From: Myxococcus qinghaiensis
GTDB lineage: Bacteria > Myxococcota > Myxococcia > Myxococcales > Myxococcaceae
Reading direction: 5' to 3'
DNA length: 64,000 bases
Assembly (NCBI RefSeq): GCF_024198215.1
Contig: NZ_JAKCFA010000001.1
Span: 62,001 to 126,000 of the forward strand
Shown: positions 41,817-52,900 of the stretch, one piece after another
How the letters are laid out: each line of letters starts with the position of its first letter
Position numbering within the stretch: the first letter of the stretch is position 1
Position numbers and translations under genes: made by a program
The notes under the pieces: generated by a model
Databases searched by the model: none
What the model saw: the letters and a program-made list of their open reading frames with translations, nothing else
What the model was told of the DNA's origin: nothing

Positions 41817-43040
41817 ATGGCCAAGACCTCCTCGAACCCGAAGAAGTCCCTCCGCTCCGCGTACTCCGGCGCCCGCAAGGCGGACCCGCGTCCCATCACC
41901 GGCAAGGAGCGGCCGGCGGAGCTGCTCGCCCACGCCTTCAGCGCCTACGTGGGCCGCCAGGAGCGCACGGCGTTCGAGCTGATGTCCAAGTCGATGGAGG
42001 ACGACGCGTCCATCTTCCTCACGCTGTCGGGCGCGATGACGCCGGCGGGCCTACACCAGAGCTGTCTGATTCCCCTCATCGAGAAGGGCGTCATCTCCGC
42101 CATCACCACGACGGGCGCGAATCTCTACCACGACGCCCACCGCATCATCGGCCACGCCATCCGCGAGGTGAACCCCAACGCGGGCGACCTCCAGTACCGG
42201 CTGGCGCGCATCATCCGCATCTATGACTTGGGGTTCTGGGAGGAGGCGCTGCTCGACACCGACCGCCTCTTCTCCGCCATCATCCGGCAGCCCGAGTTCC
42301 AGAAGAAGATGACCACGCCTGAGTTCCACTTCCTGCTCGGCAAGGCCATCCACGGAATCGAGAAGCAGCTGGGCGTGAAGCAGCCGTCGCTGTTGTCCAC
42401 CTGCTACAAGCACGCGGTCCCCATCTGGGTGGGCGCGGTGCAGGACGGCTCCATCTTCCTGAACATCGTCAAGCTCAAGCGCCTGCTCGGGCCCGAGTTC
42501 AAGTTCGAGCTCGACATCAACGACGACGTCTACTCCATGGCGGCGATGCAGCACTTCTGCCGGCACAACGGCAGCAAGCGGCTGGCCATCTGGATTCTGG
42601 GCGGCGGCGTGCCGAAGAACTACACGCTGCAGGGTGAGCCGCTGTTGGATCAGATCCTCAACGTCCCCACGTCGGGCTTCGACATCGACGTGCAGTTCTG
42701 CGTGGACCCGGTGGACAACGGCGCCTTGTCCAGCTGCCCCGCGGGTGAAGGCCACACCTGGGGCAAGGTCTCCGTGGAGGCGGTGGAGACGGGCTCCGTC
42801 TATGTGCACTGCGACGTGACGGCGGTGTTCCCCTGGCTGACGCACGCGCTGCTCAACGAGCCGAAGAACAAGCGCAAGCCCATGCGGCTGATGGACCGGT
42901 TGCCGGAGGCGGTGGCCTTCCTGGACGCGGACGTGAAGAAGCGCAGCAAGGCGCTGATGAAGACGCTGGACTGGAGCGTCGAGGACGCGGAGCCTTCCAC
43001 CAAGAAGGACGCGAAGAAGCACGAAGCCTACGTCCGCTGA
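41817..43040 (+). CDS. Deoxyhypusine-synthase-family protein
   Basis: The 407-residue protein resembles deoxyhypusine synthase, which transfers the aminobutyl group of spermidine. Bacteria lack eIF5A, so bacterial homologues usually make homospermidine or another polyamine. The catalytic lysine lies in GHTWGKV (Lys317), matching human Lys329. The NAD-loop GGGVPKNY is present, but the residue equivalent to human His288 is Asn. The GANLYHDAH and DINDDVYS motifs are also typical. ATG 41817 is the start. The arginine decarboxylase gene lies 1.2 kb away. Confidence 0.83.
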   Translation: MAKTSSNPKKSLRSAYSGARKADPRPITGKERPAELLAHAFSAYVGRQERTAFELMSKSMEDDASIFLTLSGAMTPAGLHQSCLIPLIEKGVISAITTTGANLYHDAHRIIGHAIREVNPNAGDLQYRLARIIRIYDLGFWEEALLDTDRLFSAIIRQPEFQKKMTTPEFHFLLGKAIHGIEKQLGVKQPSLLSTCYKHAVPIWVGAVQDGSIFLNIVKLKRLLGPEFKFELDINDDVYSMAAMQHFCRHNGSKRLAIWILGGGVPKNYTLQGEPLLDQILNVPTSGFDIDVQFCVDPVDNGALSSCPAGEGHTWGKVSVEAVETGSVYVHCDVTAVFPWLTHALLNEPKNKRKPMRLMDRLPEAVAFLDADVKKRSKALMKTLDWSVEDAEPSTKKDAKKHEAYVR

Positions 43041-43077
43041 AGCACCCCAGGCCCCCGGCTCGAAGGAGCGCCAACCC

Positions 43078-43512
43078 ATGAGCACGCAACAGCCCCCTGC
43101 CACCGGCGTGGTGATGACCCTGGTCAGCCACGCCCAGTTCAAGACGCAGCTCACCCACGGCCCGTCCAGCGCGGGCCTCCAGACGGAGGCGCCCCGGGAC
43201 AACGGCGGCACCGGCGGCAGCTTCTCGCCCACGGACCTGGTGGGCGCGGCGCTGATGTCCTGCGCGGTGACGACGATGCACCTGTTCGCCTCGCGCGAGG
43301 GCATCTCCCTGGGCGAGATTCGCGCCCGGGTGGAGAAGCGGATGACGCCGCCGCCGCGCCGCATTGGCGAGCTGGTGCTGGACATCCAGATGCCCGCGGG
43401 TCTCTCCGCCGAGCACCGCGCCCGCCTGGAGCAGGTGGGCCGTGAGTGTCCTGTCGCCCGCAGCCTCCACCCCGAGGTGAAGCTGCCCCTGACGTTCAGC
43501 TACCCGGACTGA
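43078..43512 (+). CDS. OsmC-family peroxide-reducing protein
   Basis: The 144-residue product is of normal OsmC/Ohr length. OsmC proteins reduce organic hydroperoxides with a pair of cysteines, here Cys62 (LMSCAVTTM) and Cys124 (GRECPVAR). The N-terminal GTGGSFSPTDLVGAAL segment carries the conserved family pattern. ATG 43078 lies 37 bases after the DHS-like gene. Regulation and exact substrate are not visible. Confidence 0.85.
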   Translation: MSTQQPPATGVVMTLVSHAQFKTQLTHGPSSAGLQTEAPRDNGGTGGSFSPTDLVGAALMSCAVTTMHLFASREGISLGEIRARVEKRMTPPPRRIGELVLDIQMPAGLSAEHRARLEQVGRECPVARSLHPEVKLPLTFSYPD

Positions 43513-43634
43513 AACCGGGCGCCTGTCCGTCCGGCCACCCTCCGTTGGAGCCTCCAGGCGCCCGCTGCCTGGCGGCTCCTTCGTGTGAATCCTTCCCCAG
43601 CGGGCAGCGTGGCCGCGCGGCGAGGAGGGACGGC

Positions 43635-44162
43635 ATGGATGCGAAGCGGCTGGGCATCTATCTGAGCGATCACCACGCGGGCTCGGTGGCGGGCATCGAG
43701 CTGGCGCGGCGCACCGAGGCGGAGAATCACAGCAACCCGGTGGGCCATTTCCTGGCCGCGCTCATCCCCGAGCTGCGGCAGGACCAGCGGACCCTGGAAG
43801 CGGTGATGCGGGCCCTGGACGTGCGCAAGGACCCGCTCAAGTCCCGCGTCGCGTGGGTGATGGAGAAGGCGGGCCGCCTGAAGCTCAACGGCCACTGGGT
43901 GCGCTACTCGCCCCTGAGTCGCCTCGTCGAGCTGGAGGGCCTGTGCGCGGCCACCGAGGGCCGCCTGTCCCTGTGGAGCACGCTGGCGCGGCTCCAGCTC
44001 CATGACTTGCGGCTGGCGAGCTTCGACTTCGAGTCGCTCCTCGCGCGGGGTGAGCTTCAACAAGCGGGGCTCCAGCGGCTGCGAGCCCGCGCGGCGGACG
44101 TCGCCTTCGCGGACGAGCCCACGCCCTTCGGCGCCGGAGAGCCCGTCATCGCCAGCTACTGA
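43635..44162 (+). CDS. Hypothetical helical protein
   Basis: The 175-residue product begins at ATG 43635 behind GAGGAGGGA. It is mainly helical, with a His-rich N terminus (YLSDHHAGSVAGIEL) and repeated Glu/Arg helices. No membrane segment or signal is seen. The early His/Glu pattern faintly recalls ferritin-like bundles, but I cannot support that assignment. It converges on speA through a shared hairpin. Confidence 0.65.
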   Translation: MDAKRLGIYLSDHHAGSVAGIELARRTEAENHSNPVGHFLAALIPELRQDQRTLEAVMRALDVRKDPLKSRVAWVMEKAGRLKLNGHWVRYSPLSRLVELEGLCAATEGRLSLWSTLARLQLHDLRLASFDFESLLARGELQQAGLQRLRARAADVAFADEPTPFGAGEPVIASY

Positions 44163-44215
44163 AAACACCCCGCCCCCCGACGCTTCCCGTGAGGGGCGCG
44201 GCGGAGGGCGGGGTG
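44161..44215 (-). terminator. Terminator between the helical protein gene and speA
   Basis: CACCCCGCCC (44166-44175) and GGGCGGGGTG (44206-44215) form a perfect 10-bp stem. On the minus strand a TTTTC run follows (44165-44161), so it should stop speA. The plus-strand gene may use it too, but less well. Confidence 0.72.
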
Positions 44216-44237
44216 GGAACCACTGAAGTCGGAGTGA

Positions 44238-46244
<2,007 letters not shown>

Positions 46245-46470
46245 CGGCGGTTCGAGGCTCCCAGGGAAACGGAGGGTGGACTCCAGTCAACACTGGAGAG
46301 GCGCGGGAACTATAGGAAAGCCCCCCCGCATACAACAGCCGGCTGAATGGACAGCGAGCTGGCAGGCAGGCGACCTCCCGGGGCCCCTGTCCTGGCGGGC
46401 GGACCTTCCATCTGATTCCTACCCTTTGGACGGAGTGTCGGGAGGACGCGTGGATAGAAGGGAAGGGTAC

Positions 46471-47544
46471 ATGGAGTCGTCCGCACGCAGGGAAGAAGCG
46501 CCGCTGACCCCTCGGGAAATCTTCGAACGGCTGGACCGCTACGTCATTGGCCAGGACGCCGCCAAGCGGGCGGTGGCCATCGCCGCCCACAACCACCTCA
46601 AGCGTGTGCAGGCCCGGAGGCTGCGGAGGCAGTCCCTCATCAAGAAGTCCAACATCCTGCTCATCGGCCCCACCGGCAGTGGCAAGACGCACATCGCCCG
46701 CAACCTGGCGGACATCCTCCAGGTGCCCTTCACCACCGTGGACGCCACCGAGTACACGGAGGCGGGCTACTACGGCAAAGACGTGGAGGTGATGATCTCC
46801 GATTTGCTCCTCAAGGCGAACCACTCCGTCGAGGACACGCAGCGGGGCATCATCTTCGTGGACGAGGTGGACAAGATTGCCCGCCGCTCGCAGGGCGCCC
46901 GCAACGGCGCGGGCAGCCGGGACATCGGCGGCGAGGGCGTGCAGCAGTCCCTGCTGAAGCTCCTGGAGGGCCGGGAGGTGTACGTCCCGCTCAACGTCAC
47001 CCAGGCCTGGAACAAGAGCGACTTCGTCCAGGTGGACACCCGCGACATCCTCTTCATCTGCGCGGGCACCTTCAGTGACTTGCACGAAGCCGGCGACGAG
47101 GCCTCGAGCCGGCCCCTGGGCTTCGGCGCGGACGGAGCGTCGAAGGGGCCTCGCAAGCGCATCAGCACCAAGCAGCTGGTGGAGTTCGGGATGCTGGCGG
47201 AATTCCTCGGACGCCTGCCCGTGGTGGTGCAGCTGGACTTGCTGGGCGAGGCGGACCTCATCCGCGTGCTCACGGAGCCGCCGGACTCCATCATCCGCGA
47301 GTTCCGGGAGCTGTTGGCCATGGACGAGCTGGAGCTGGAGTTCGACGACGCGGCGCTGCGCGAGGTGGTGCACTACTCGGCGACGCGGGGGCTGGGGGCT
47401 CGCGGGCTGCGCTCCATCCTGGAGCACGTCATGGCGGACATCATGTTCGAGGCGCCCGAGCGGCGACGTCGACAGGTGAAGGTGGACGCGGACTACGTGC
47501 GTCCGCGGCTGGTGGGGCTGGACGCCGTGCAGCTCAACGTGTGA
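46471..47544 (+). CDS. ClpX-like AAA+ unfoldase without zinc-binding domain
   Basis: ClpX unfolds proteins for the ClpP protease. The core is here: Walker A GPTGSGKT (66-73), pore loop GYYG (99-102, GYVG in ClpX), Walker B IIFVDEVDKI (127-136), the ClpP-binding-type LGFGADG loop, and the sensor-2 GARGLRSILE. The N-terminal four-cysteine zinc domain is missing, and the product is only 357 residues against about 424 in typical ClpX. I chose ATG 46471, behind AAGGGA; GTG 46450 adds seven residues. It diverges from speA. Confidence 0.85.
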   Translation: MESSARREEAPLTPREIFERLDRYVIGQDAAKRAVAIAAHNHLKRVQARRLRRQSLIKKSNILLIGPTGSGKTHIARNLADILQVPFTTVDATEYTEAGYYGKDVEVMISDLLLKANHSVEDTQRGIIFVDEVDKIARRSQGARNGAGSRDIGGEGVQQSLLKLLEGREVYVPLNVTQAWNKSDFVQVDTRDILFICAGTFSDLHEAGDEASSRPLGFGADGASKGPRKRISTKQLVEFGMLAEFLGRLPVVVQLDLLGEADLIRVLTEPPDSIIREFRELLAMDELELEFDDAALREVVHYSATRGLGARGLRSILEHVMADIMFEAPERRRRQVKVDADYVRPRLVGLDAVQLNV

Positions 47545-48301
47545 CGTCCCCGTCACCTTCCGAGGCCCGGGCCGCCGCGCCCAGTCGGGCGGCGACGTCC
47601 GGGTCCTGGATGAGCTGGAGGACCAGGTCGTTGCGCAGGAGCGCGGCGGTGTCTCCCCGGGCGAGCGCCTGCTTCACCTTGTCGTCCTGGAGGAGCCGCT
47701 GGAAGCGCGGGTCCTTTCGCAGGGCCTTGAAGGCGGGGTCGTTCCTCAGCGAGGCCGCGCGCTCCGGGTCTCCCGCCGCCCTGGCCACCTGGACCATGTC
47801 GTCCATGGGGGCGAACTGGGTCATCTCGAAGAGGTTGAAGCGGCGCGCGGCCTGCGCGGCCAGGGAGTCCTTGGGGGACACGCCGATGCGCTTGCCGGCG
47901 ACGATGACGTGCTGCTCGAAGAAGGTCATCGCGCTGAGGGCCATCCACGCGAAGGCGGCCGTCTTCCCCGCGCCGAGCACGAAGCCCAGGAAGCGGTCGA
48001 TGCCCTGGTTCTCGTTCTGCTTGCCCGTGGAGAGGAAGCGCTGGAGCAGGGCGCCCAGGGCGTAGCGCACAGTGAGCCACACGCCGATGAAGAGGAGCAC
48101 CGTGCCCAGGAGGAGGCCCAGGAGCAGCGGGCCGTCGAGCGCCTCCGCGAGCCGGGGGGCGACGAAGGGGCCCAGCCGGCGCGAGGCGAAGAACCCCAGC
48201 GCCAGGCCCACCCAGTTGGCCACCTGTCGGGAGGCGCCGGTGAAGGCGCCGATGATGCCGAAGAACAGCACCATTCCCAGGATGATGAGGTCGATGACCA
48301 T
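47534..48301 (-). CDS. CvpA-family membrane protein
   Basis: The 255-residue protein has four hydrophobic helices (about 2-22, 27-48, 58-80 and 108-130) in the CvpA pattern: VIDLIILGMVLFFGIIGAFTGASRQ, then FLGFVLGAGKTAAFAWM. The C-terminal 120 residues are a charged helical extension (ARAAGDPERAASLRNDPAFKALRKDPRFQRLL). CvpA is an inner-membrane protein, first linked to colicin V export in E. coli. It overlaps the ClpX-like gene by 11 bases, in convergent orientation. Confidence 0.8.
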   Translation of the reverse strand: MVIDLIILGMVLFFGIIGAFTGASRQVANWVGLALGFFASRRLGPFVAPRLAEALDGPLLLGLLLGTVLLFIGVWLTVRYALGALLQRFLSTGKQNENQGIDRFLGFVLGAGKTAAFAWMALSAMTFFEQHVIVAGKRIGVSPKDSLAAQAARRFNLFEMTQFAPMDDMVQVARAAGDPERAASLRNDPAFKALRKDPRFQRLLQDDKVKQALARGDTAALLRNDLVLQLIQDPDVAARLGAAARASEGDGDVTR

Positions 48302-48328
48302 GGGGCTTTGCCGCGCCTCCGGACGACG

Positions 48329-51085
48329 TCAGCGAATCTTGAAGGAGTCGCCCTTGGATTTGGCCTCGTCCGACAGGCGCTTCTGCGCTTCGGCCAGGCT
48401 CTCCTTGTAGCGGGGATTGGAGGGCTCGTAGGTGAGGGCCATCTTGAGGTTGCGCTCGGCGGCGGACCAGTTGCCGGCGTCGATGTCCTTCTGGGACTGC
48501 TGGTAGAACTGGCGCCCCTTGGGGTGGGTGCCGATCTGCTCTTCCTGCTCCTTCTTCGCGGCGGCCTTCGTCTCGGACTCGGACGCCTCGGTGAAGCGCA
48601 GCTTCTGCGCGCGCTCCGAGCCCGCTACGTCAGCGAGGTACTTCTTGCGCTTCGTGTCGTCGCGCAGGACGTAGTAGGCCTCGGTGACGCGCTTGTAGAG
48701 CTCGTGCACCTGCTCCTTGAGCTGCTTGTCGTCGATGTGGAAGAAGCGGTCCGGATGGTAGGTGCGGCTCTCCCGGTAGAACGCCTTCTTGATGTCGGCG
48801 GGAGTGGCCGTGCGCTCCAGGAGGAGCACCTCGAAGTAGTCGCTCTGGTCCAGCTTCGCGCAGCGCGACGCGAGGTCCGCGAGCTGGTTCGCGTCCAGGC
48901 CGGGGCCCTTGGCCGCGCTCGGTGGCGGAGGCGGTGACAGGGCTCCCACGGGCGGCGGGGGCGGCGCCATGGGCGCGACGGAGGGCACTGCCGGCGCGAT
49001 GGGCGGCACCAACGGGTTGATGGCGGGCACGCGAGGCGCCGTCATCGGAGGGATGCCCGGGACGGTGGCCGCGGTGGGCGGCCGGGGCGGCGCGTCCGCG
49101 GTGACGATCGCCGGCAACGACATGGTGGGCCGTGGTCCCGGACGCGGCTGTGGCGGCGAGGCCGGGGAAGGGGGAGCGGCGACCTGCCCGACGGCGAGCG
49201 TCGGAGGCGGTCGGGGCGTCAGGGCCGGACCGCGTGGCGCGCTCGTGGGCGGCGCCGCGACAGGGGCGATGCCTGGCACGGTGGGGCGGGCCAATCCGGG
49301 AGGCGGCGGCACCGTCGGTGGACGCGTGGCGGGGGCCGCTGGGGCGACGCCTGGAACTGCTGGCGCGATGGAGGGAACGCTCGGCACGGACCCCGAGATG
49401 GGCGCGGCTCCGCGCGCCGTGGCGCCTGTGTTGGGCGGCGGCGGGATGATGGCGCCCGCTACGGGAGGCGGTGGCGGGATGATGGCGCCCGCGACGGGAG
49501 GCGGTGGCGGGATGATGGCGCCCGCGACGGGAGGCGGCGTCAGGGGCGAGGTGATGGCGGGGGCCGCGCGAGGTGGCGTGCCTGCGATGGGTGCCACGCG
49601 GGGCGCGGCTCCGGTGACAGCGGGTGTCATCGGGGCGATACCGGGCGGAGCTTCGCGAGGTGCCGGGCCCGAGCCAGGAGGGGTCGTGCCCGTGGGGGAC
49701 GCGGCTCCCGTCGCACGCGTTGCCGCGCTGGCGACGGGCGGGGGAGTCAGCGGCGCGATGCCGGCGGGAGTGGGGCCCGACCCTGGAGGCGGAGGGACCG
49801 TGCTCACGGACGCCGCGCGAGTCGCGGCTCCCGCGACGGGCGCAGGCGTCATCGGCGGGATGCCCGCCGGAGTGGGGCGAGGAGCGGGGCCCGATCCCGG
49901 AGGCGGGGGTACCGTGCCAGCGGCGGCCGTGCGAGGCGTGGCCCCAGCGACGGGCGCAGGCGTCATCGGCGGGATGCCCGCCGGAGTGGGGCGAGGAGCG
50001 GGGCCCGAAGCAGAGGGTGTCGCGCCCGCGACGGGCGCAGGCGTCATCGGCGGGATGCCCGCTGGAGTGGGGCGAGGAGCGGGGCCCGAAGCAGAGGGTG
50101 TCGAGCCCGCGACGGGCGCAGGCGTCATCGGCGGGATGCCCGCTGGAGTCGCACGAGGAGCAGGGCCCGAGGCAGACGGCACCGCTCCCGCGATGGGCGC
50201 GGGCGTCATCGGCGAGATGCCTGCCGGAGTCGCGCGAGGAGCAGGACCTGAAGCAGACGGCGTGGCACCCGCGAGGGGCGCAGGCGTCATCGGCGGGATG
50301 CCGGCTGCGGTCGCACGCGGCGCAGGGCCTGAAGCAGACGGCGTGGCCCCCGCGAGGGGCGCAGGCGTCATCGGCGAGATGCCCGCTGGAGTCGCGCGAG
50401 CAGCGGGGCCCGAAGCAGTCGGCGCCGTGCCCGCGGCTGTCGCACGAGGCCCCATGCCCGCGCCAGGTGGAGGCGTCAGCTGCGTGCCTCCGGGAGGTGT
50501 CACCTCTGAATCTGAATCGGCCTCACCCGTCGGCGGAGGCGGCGGTCCAGCGGGACGTGCCGGCGTGCCCGCTCCCGAGCTCGGGGGCGCACCGACCGCG
50601 GGCATGGCGGCCACCGTGGGCCTCGCGCCCGTGGGCGTGGAAGCGGGACTCACGGACGGCAGCCCCGTGGCGCTCTGGCGCTGCGGCACCGGCGCACCGA
50701 CGGCGGGCATGGCGGCCACCGTGGGCCTCGCGCCCGTGGGCGTGGAGGCGGGGCCCACGGACGGCAGCCCCGTGGCGCTCTGGCGCTGCGACCCGGGCGC
50801 GGTGATGGCGGGCACGGACACCGTGGGCCGCTGCGCGGGAGGCACGGCGGGCGCCGCGATGCCCGGAGGCTTCGCCGTCGGCGCACCCGCGGGCGCGGTG
50901 CCCGTGGCGGAGGGACGCGCGGGGGCGGCCGCGGGCGGGCGAGCCACCGGCGCCGGCGTGGGCGGCACGACGGGGCCCGGCGTGGCGGCCGTCATCCTCG
51001 GAATGGCGGGACGCGCGGGAGCCGCCGGTGTCCCCGGCGGGCTTCCCGGCGGCTTGCCGGAGCTGGGATCGGTAGGCTCGGACAT
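48329..51085 (-). CDS. J-domain protein with long Pro/Ala/Gly/Thr-rich repeats and TPR-like tail
   Basis: The 918-residue protein has a disordered N-terminal region (about 1-740) made of Pro, Ala, Gly and Thr. A J-domain follows (about 750-815, YHPDRFF with the HPD motif that stimulates Hsp70). A short linker leads to a helical TPR-like end (AERNLKMALTYEPSNPRYKESL). J-proteins deliver clients to Hsp70. The adjacent Hsp70-like gene starts upstream and ends nine bases away, so they probably act as a pair. The repeat region has no cysteine or transmembrane segment and could be a flexible spacer. Confidence 0.85.
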   Translation of the reverse strand: MSEPTDPSSGKPPGSPPGTPAAPARPAIPRMTAATPGPVVPPTPAPVARPPAAAPARPSATGTAPAGAPTAKPPGIAAPAVPPAQRPTVSVPAITAPGSQRQSATGLPSVGPASTPTGARPTVAAMPAVGAPVPQRQSATGLPSVSPASTPTGARPTVAAMPAVGAPPSSGAGTPARPAGPPPPPTGEADSDSEVTPPGGTQLTPPPGAGMGPRATAAGTAPTASGPAARATPAGISPMTPAPLAGATPSASGPAPRATAAGIPPMTPAPLAGATPSASGPAPRATPAGISPMTPAPIAGAVPSASGPAPRATPAGIPPMTPAPVAGSTPSASGPAPRPTPAGIPPMTPAPVAGATPSASGPAPRPTPAGIPPMTPAPVAGATPRTAAAGTVPPPPGSGPAPRPTPAGIPPMTPAPVAGAATRAASVSTVPPPPGSGPTPAGIAPLTPPPVASAATRATGAASPTGTTPPGSGPAPREAPPGIAPMTPAVTGAAPRVAPIAGTPPRAAPAITSPLTPPPVAGAIIPPPPPVAGAIIPPPPPVAGAIIPPPPNTGATARGAAPISGSVPSVPSIAPAVPGVAPAAPATRPPTVPPPPGLARPTVPGIAPVAAPPTSAPRGPALTPRPPPTLAVGQVAAPPSPASPPQPRPGPRPTMSLPAIVTADAPPRPPTAATVPGIPPMTAPRVPAINPLVPPIAPAVPSVAPMAPPPPPVGALSPPPPPSAAKGPGLDANQLADLASRCAKLDQSDYFEVLLLERTATPADIKKAFYRESRTYHPDRFFHIDDKQLKEQVHELYKRVTEAYYVLRDDTKRKKYLADVAGSERAQKLRFTEASESETKAAAKKEQEEQIGTHPKGRQFYQQSQKDIDAGNWSAAERNLKMALTYEPSNPRYKESLAEAQKRLSDEAKSKGDSFKIR
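49440..49538 (-). repeat. Three 33-bp tandem repeats in the J-domain gene
   Basis: Units at 49440, 49473 and 49506 are almost identical. Each encodes an 11-residue PPPPPVAGAII copy on the minus strand. Confidence 0.9.
49846..50445 (-). repeat. 81-bp tandem repeat array in the J-domain gene
   Basis: A GCGTCATCGGCG landmark recurs at 49846, 49960, 50041, 50122, 50203, 50284 and 50365. The last six are exactly 81 bases apart, and the first gap is 114 (81+33). Each 27-residue unit reads about SASGPAPRxTPAGIPPMTPAPVAGA on the minus strand. Array length is likely to vary between strains. Confidence 0.9.
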
Positions 51086-51094
51086 CGCGCTCGT

Positions 51095-52702
51095 CTACTG
51101 GGCCACGGCGGGCAGGTCGTTGTTGTTGTGTCCAGCCAGGCGCGTGCTGCGGTTCGACTGGATGGACTTCTGGATGTCTGCCTCCGACATGCCAGACGAC
51201 AAGGTGATGGTCGTCGACGTCTTCTGTCCCGTCTCCGTGTCGCACGCGGACACGTTCACCAGTCCGTCCGTGTTGATCTCGAAGGTGACCTCAATCTTCA
51301 CCTCGCCGCGATAGCCGATGCGGAAGCCCGCGAACTCGAACTCACCGAGCATCTCGCACTCGTCGGCCCGGTTGGACTCGCCCTGATACACGCGAATCTT
51401 CACCTTCTCCTGCCCGTCGCGGCTGGTGGTGAACGCCTTCGAGCGGTCGATGGGCACCGGCGTGTTCTTGTCGATGATCTTCTCGGTGTACCCGCCCACC
51501 GTGCCGATGCGCAGCGTCAGCGGCGTGACGTCCACCAGGAACGTCTCCGTCCTGCTGTCCAGCAGCGCATGCGACTGGAGCGCCGCGCCCATGGCCACGA
51601 CCTGGTCGGGGTTGATGCCCTCCAGCGGTGCCTTCTGGAAGTAGTGCTTCACGGAGTTGCGGATGATGGGCAAACGCGTGGGCCCGCCGACGAGGATGAC
51701 CGCGTCGATGTCCGCCGCCGTCAGCCGCGCGCTCTGCAGCGCCTCGTCGCAGACCTTGAACGTGCGCTGCACCAGGTCCATCACCATCCGGTTGAACTGG
51801 TCCTGGTTCAGCGTGTGGCGCAGGTCCATCACGTTGCCCTGCGCGTCCTGGCAGATGCCCGCGCACAGGATGTCCGCGGAGCCCGTCTGCCCCACGTCGA
51901 TCTTCGCCTTCTCCGCGGCCTCCTTCAGCATCTGGAGGCAGAACTTGTTCTGCCTCAAATCCAGCCGCGTCTTGTTCAGGAAGTCGTCCGCCAGCCACGT
52001 CATGATGCGGTCGTCGAAGTCGTCGCCGCCCAGGTACGTGTCGCCCGCCGTCGCGAGCACCTCGAAGACGTCCTTGCCGATCTCCAGGATGGACACGTCG
52101 AACGTGCCGCCGCCCAAGTCGTAGACGACGACGCGCTGGTTGACGTCCCGGCCGAAGCCGTACGCCAGCGCCGCCGCCGTGGGCTCGTTGAGGATGCGCA
52201 GCACCTCCAGCCCGGCGATGCGGCCCGCGTCCTTGGTGGCCTGCCGCTGGTTGTCGTTGAAGTACGCCGGAACCGTCACGACGGCCTTGGTCACCTCACG
52301 TCCCAGGTACGTCTCCGCGACGGCCTTCATCTCCTTGAGCACCAGCGCGGAGATCTCCGGCAGCGAGTACGCGCGCTCGCGCACGCCAATGCGCACCGAG
52401 TTGTTCTCGCCCTCGACGATGCGGTACGGCATCACCGCCTGCGCCTTCTTCACCTCGTCGGAGAAGTAGTAGCGACCGATGAGACGCTTGGCGGAGTACA
52501 CCGTCGTCTCGGGGCTGGTGATGATGTTCTTCTTGGCCGCGTTGCCCACCAGCACCGAGCCATCCTCGAGGAATGACACGCAGGAGGCGTGCGTCGTCTC
52601 TCCCCACTCGTTGGGGATGACGATGGGCTGGCCATCCTGGACCACCGACACGCACGAGTACGACGTGCCAAGGTCGATGCCGATTGCGATGTCGTCCGAC
52701 AT
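51095..52702 (-). CDS. Hsp70-family chaperone lacking the helical lid
   Basis: This 535-residue Hsp70 has the three ATPase signatures: GIDLGTSYSCVSVVQ (about 7-21), VYDLGGGTFDVSIL (about 187-200) and AVILVGGPTRLPIIR (about 325-339). A substrate-binding beta domain follows. The protein stops after a short helix, where DnaK (about 610-640 residues) continues with a helical lid, so clients may bind differently. ATG 52702 follows GGAGATGGA. The J-domain gene lies nine bases downstream. Myxococcus species carry many DnaK paralogues, including SglK, but orthology here is not shown. Confidence 0.88.
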   Translation of the reverse strand: MSDDIAIGIDLGTSYSCVSVVQDGQPIVIPNEWGETTHASCVSFLEDGSVLVGNAAKKNIITSPETTVYSAKRLIGRYYFSDEVKKAQAVMPYRIVEGENNSVRIGVRERAYSLPEISALVLKEMKAVAETYLGREVTKAVVTVPAYFNDNQRQATKDAGRIAGLEVLRILNEPTAAALAYGFGRDVNQRVVVYDLGGGTFDVSILEIGKDVFEVLATAGDTYLGGDDFDDRIMTWLADDFLNKTRLDLRQNKFCLQMLKEAAEKAKIDVGQTGSADILCAGICQDAQGNVMDLRHTLNQDQFNRMVMDLVQRTFKVCDEALQSARLTAADIDAVILVGGPTRLPIIRNSVKHYFQKAPLEGINPDQVVAMGAALQSHALLDSRTETFLVDVTPLTLRIGTVGGYTEKIIDKNTPVPIDRSKAFTTSRDGQEKVKIRVYQGESNRADECEMLGEFEFAGFRIGYRGEVKIEVTFEINTDGLVNVSACDTETGQKTSTTITLSSGMSEADIQKSIQSNRSTRLAGHNNNDLPAVAQ

Positions 52703-52747
52703 TCCATCTCCGGTGAAGGGTCTAGCCCGAGGCCGTCGGTGAAGCGC

Positions 52748-52768
52748 CCGGAGGTTAGGAGCCTCCGG
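52748..52768 (-). other. Hairpin in the predicted leader of the Hsp70 gene
   Basis: CCGGAGG (52748-52754) and CCTCCGG (52762-52768) form a perfect 7-bp stem with a 7-base loop. It lies 46 bases upstream of the ATG. It could be an mRNA stem in the leader or a DNA operator. No T-run follows. Confidence 0.4.
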
Positions 52769-52900
52769 AAGACGTGTCAATGTTCGTTCAATGTAAAGCC
52801 CAGCCATTTCAAGCACTTAGCGAAGCGGCAAGGGGGCGTGCCCGCTGGCTTGAGGGGGGGAGGCGACGTCATTATCTATGGAGCAAAGGAGTTCTCCCTC

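Noticed and set aside
41817-43040. Genuine hypusine modification of a translation factor
   Set aside because: Bacteria lack eIF5A and no such gene is in the window. A polyamine product is more consistent with the family's known bacterial members.
49846-50445. Possible CRISPR array
   Set aside because: Units are contiguous 81-bp coding repeats in frame with no spacers. The same reasoning excludes the 276-bp units at 62338-63165.
48909-51314. Plus-strand reading frame of about 800 codons opposite the J-domain gene
   Set aside because: Gly/Ala/Pro-only composition mirrors the minus-strand repeat. The minus strand has the J-domain and the HPD motif, so this is the shadow.
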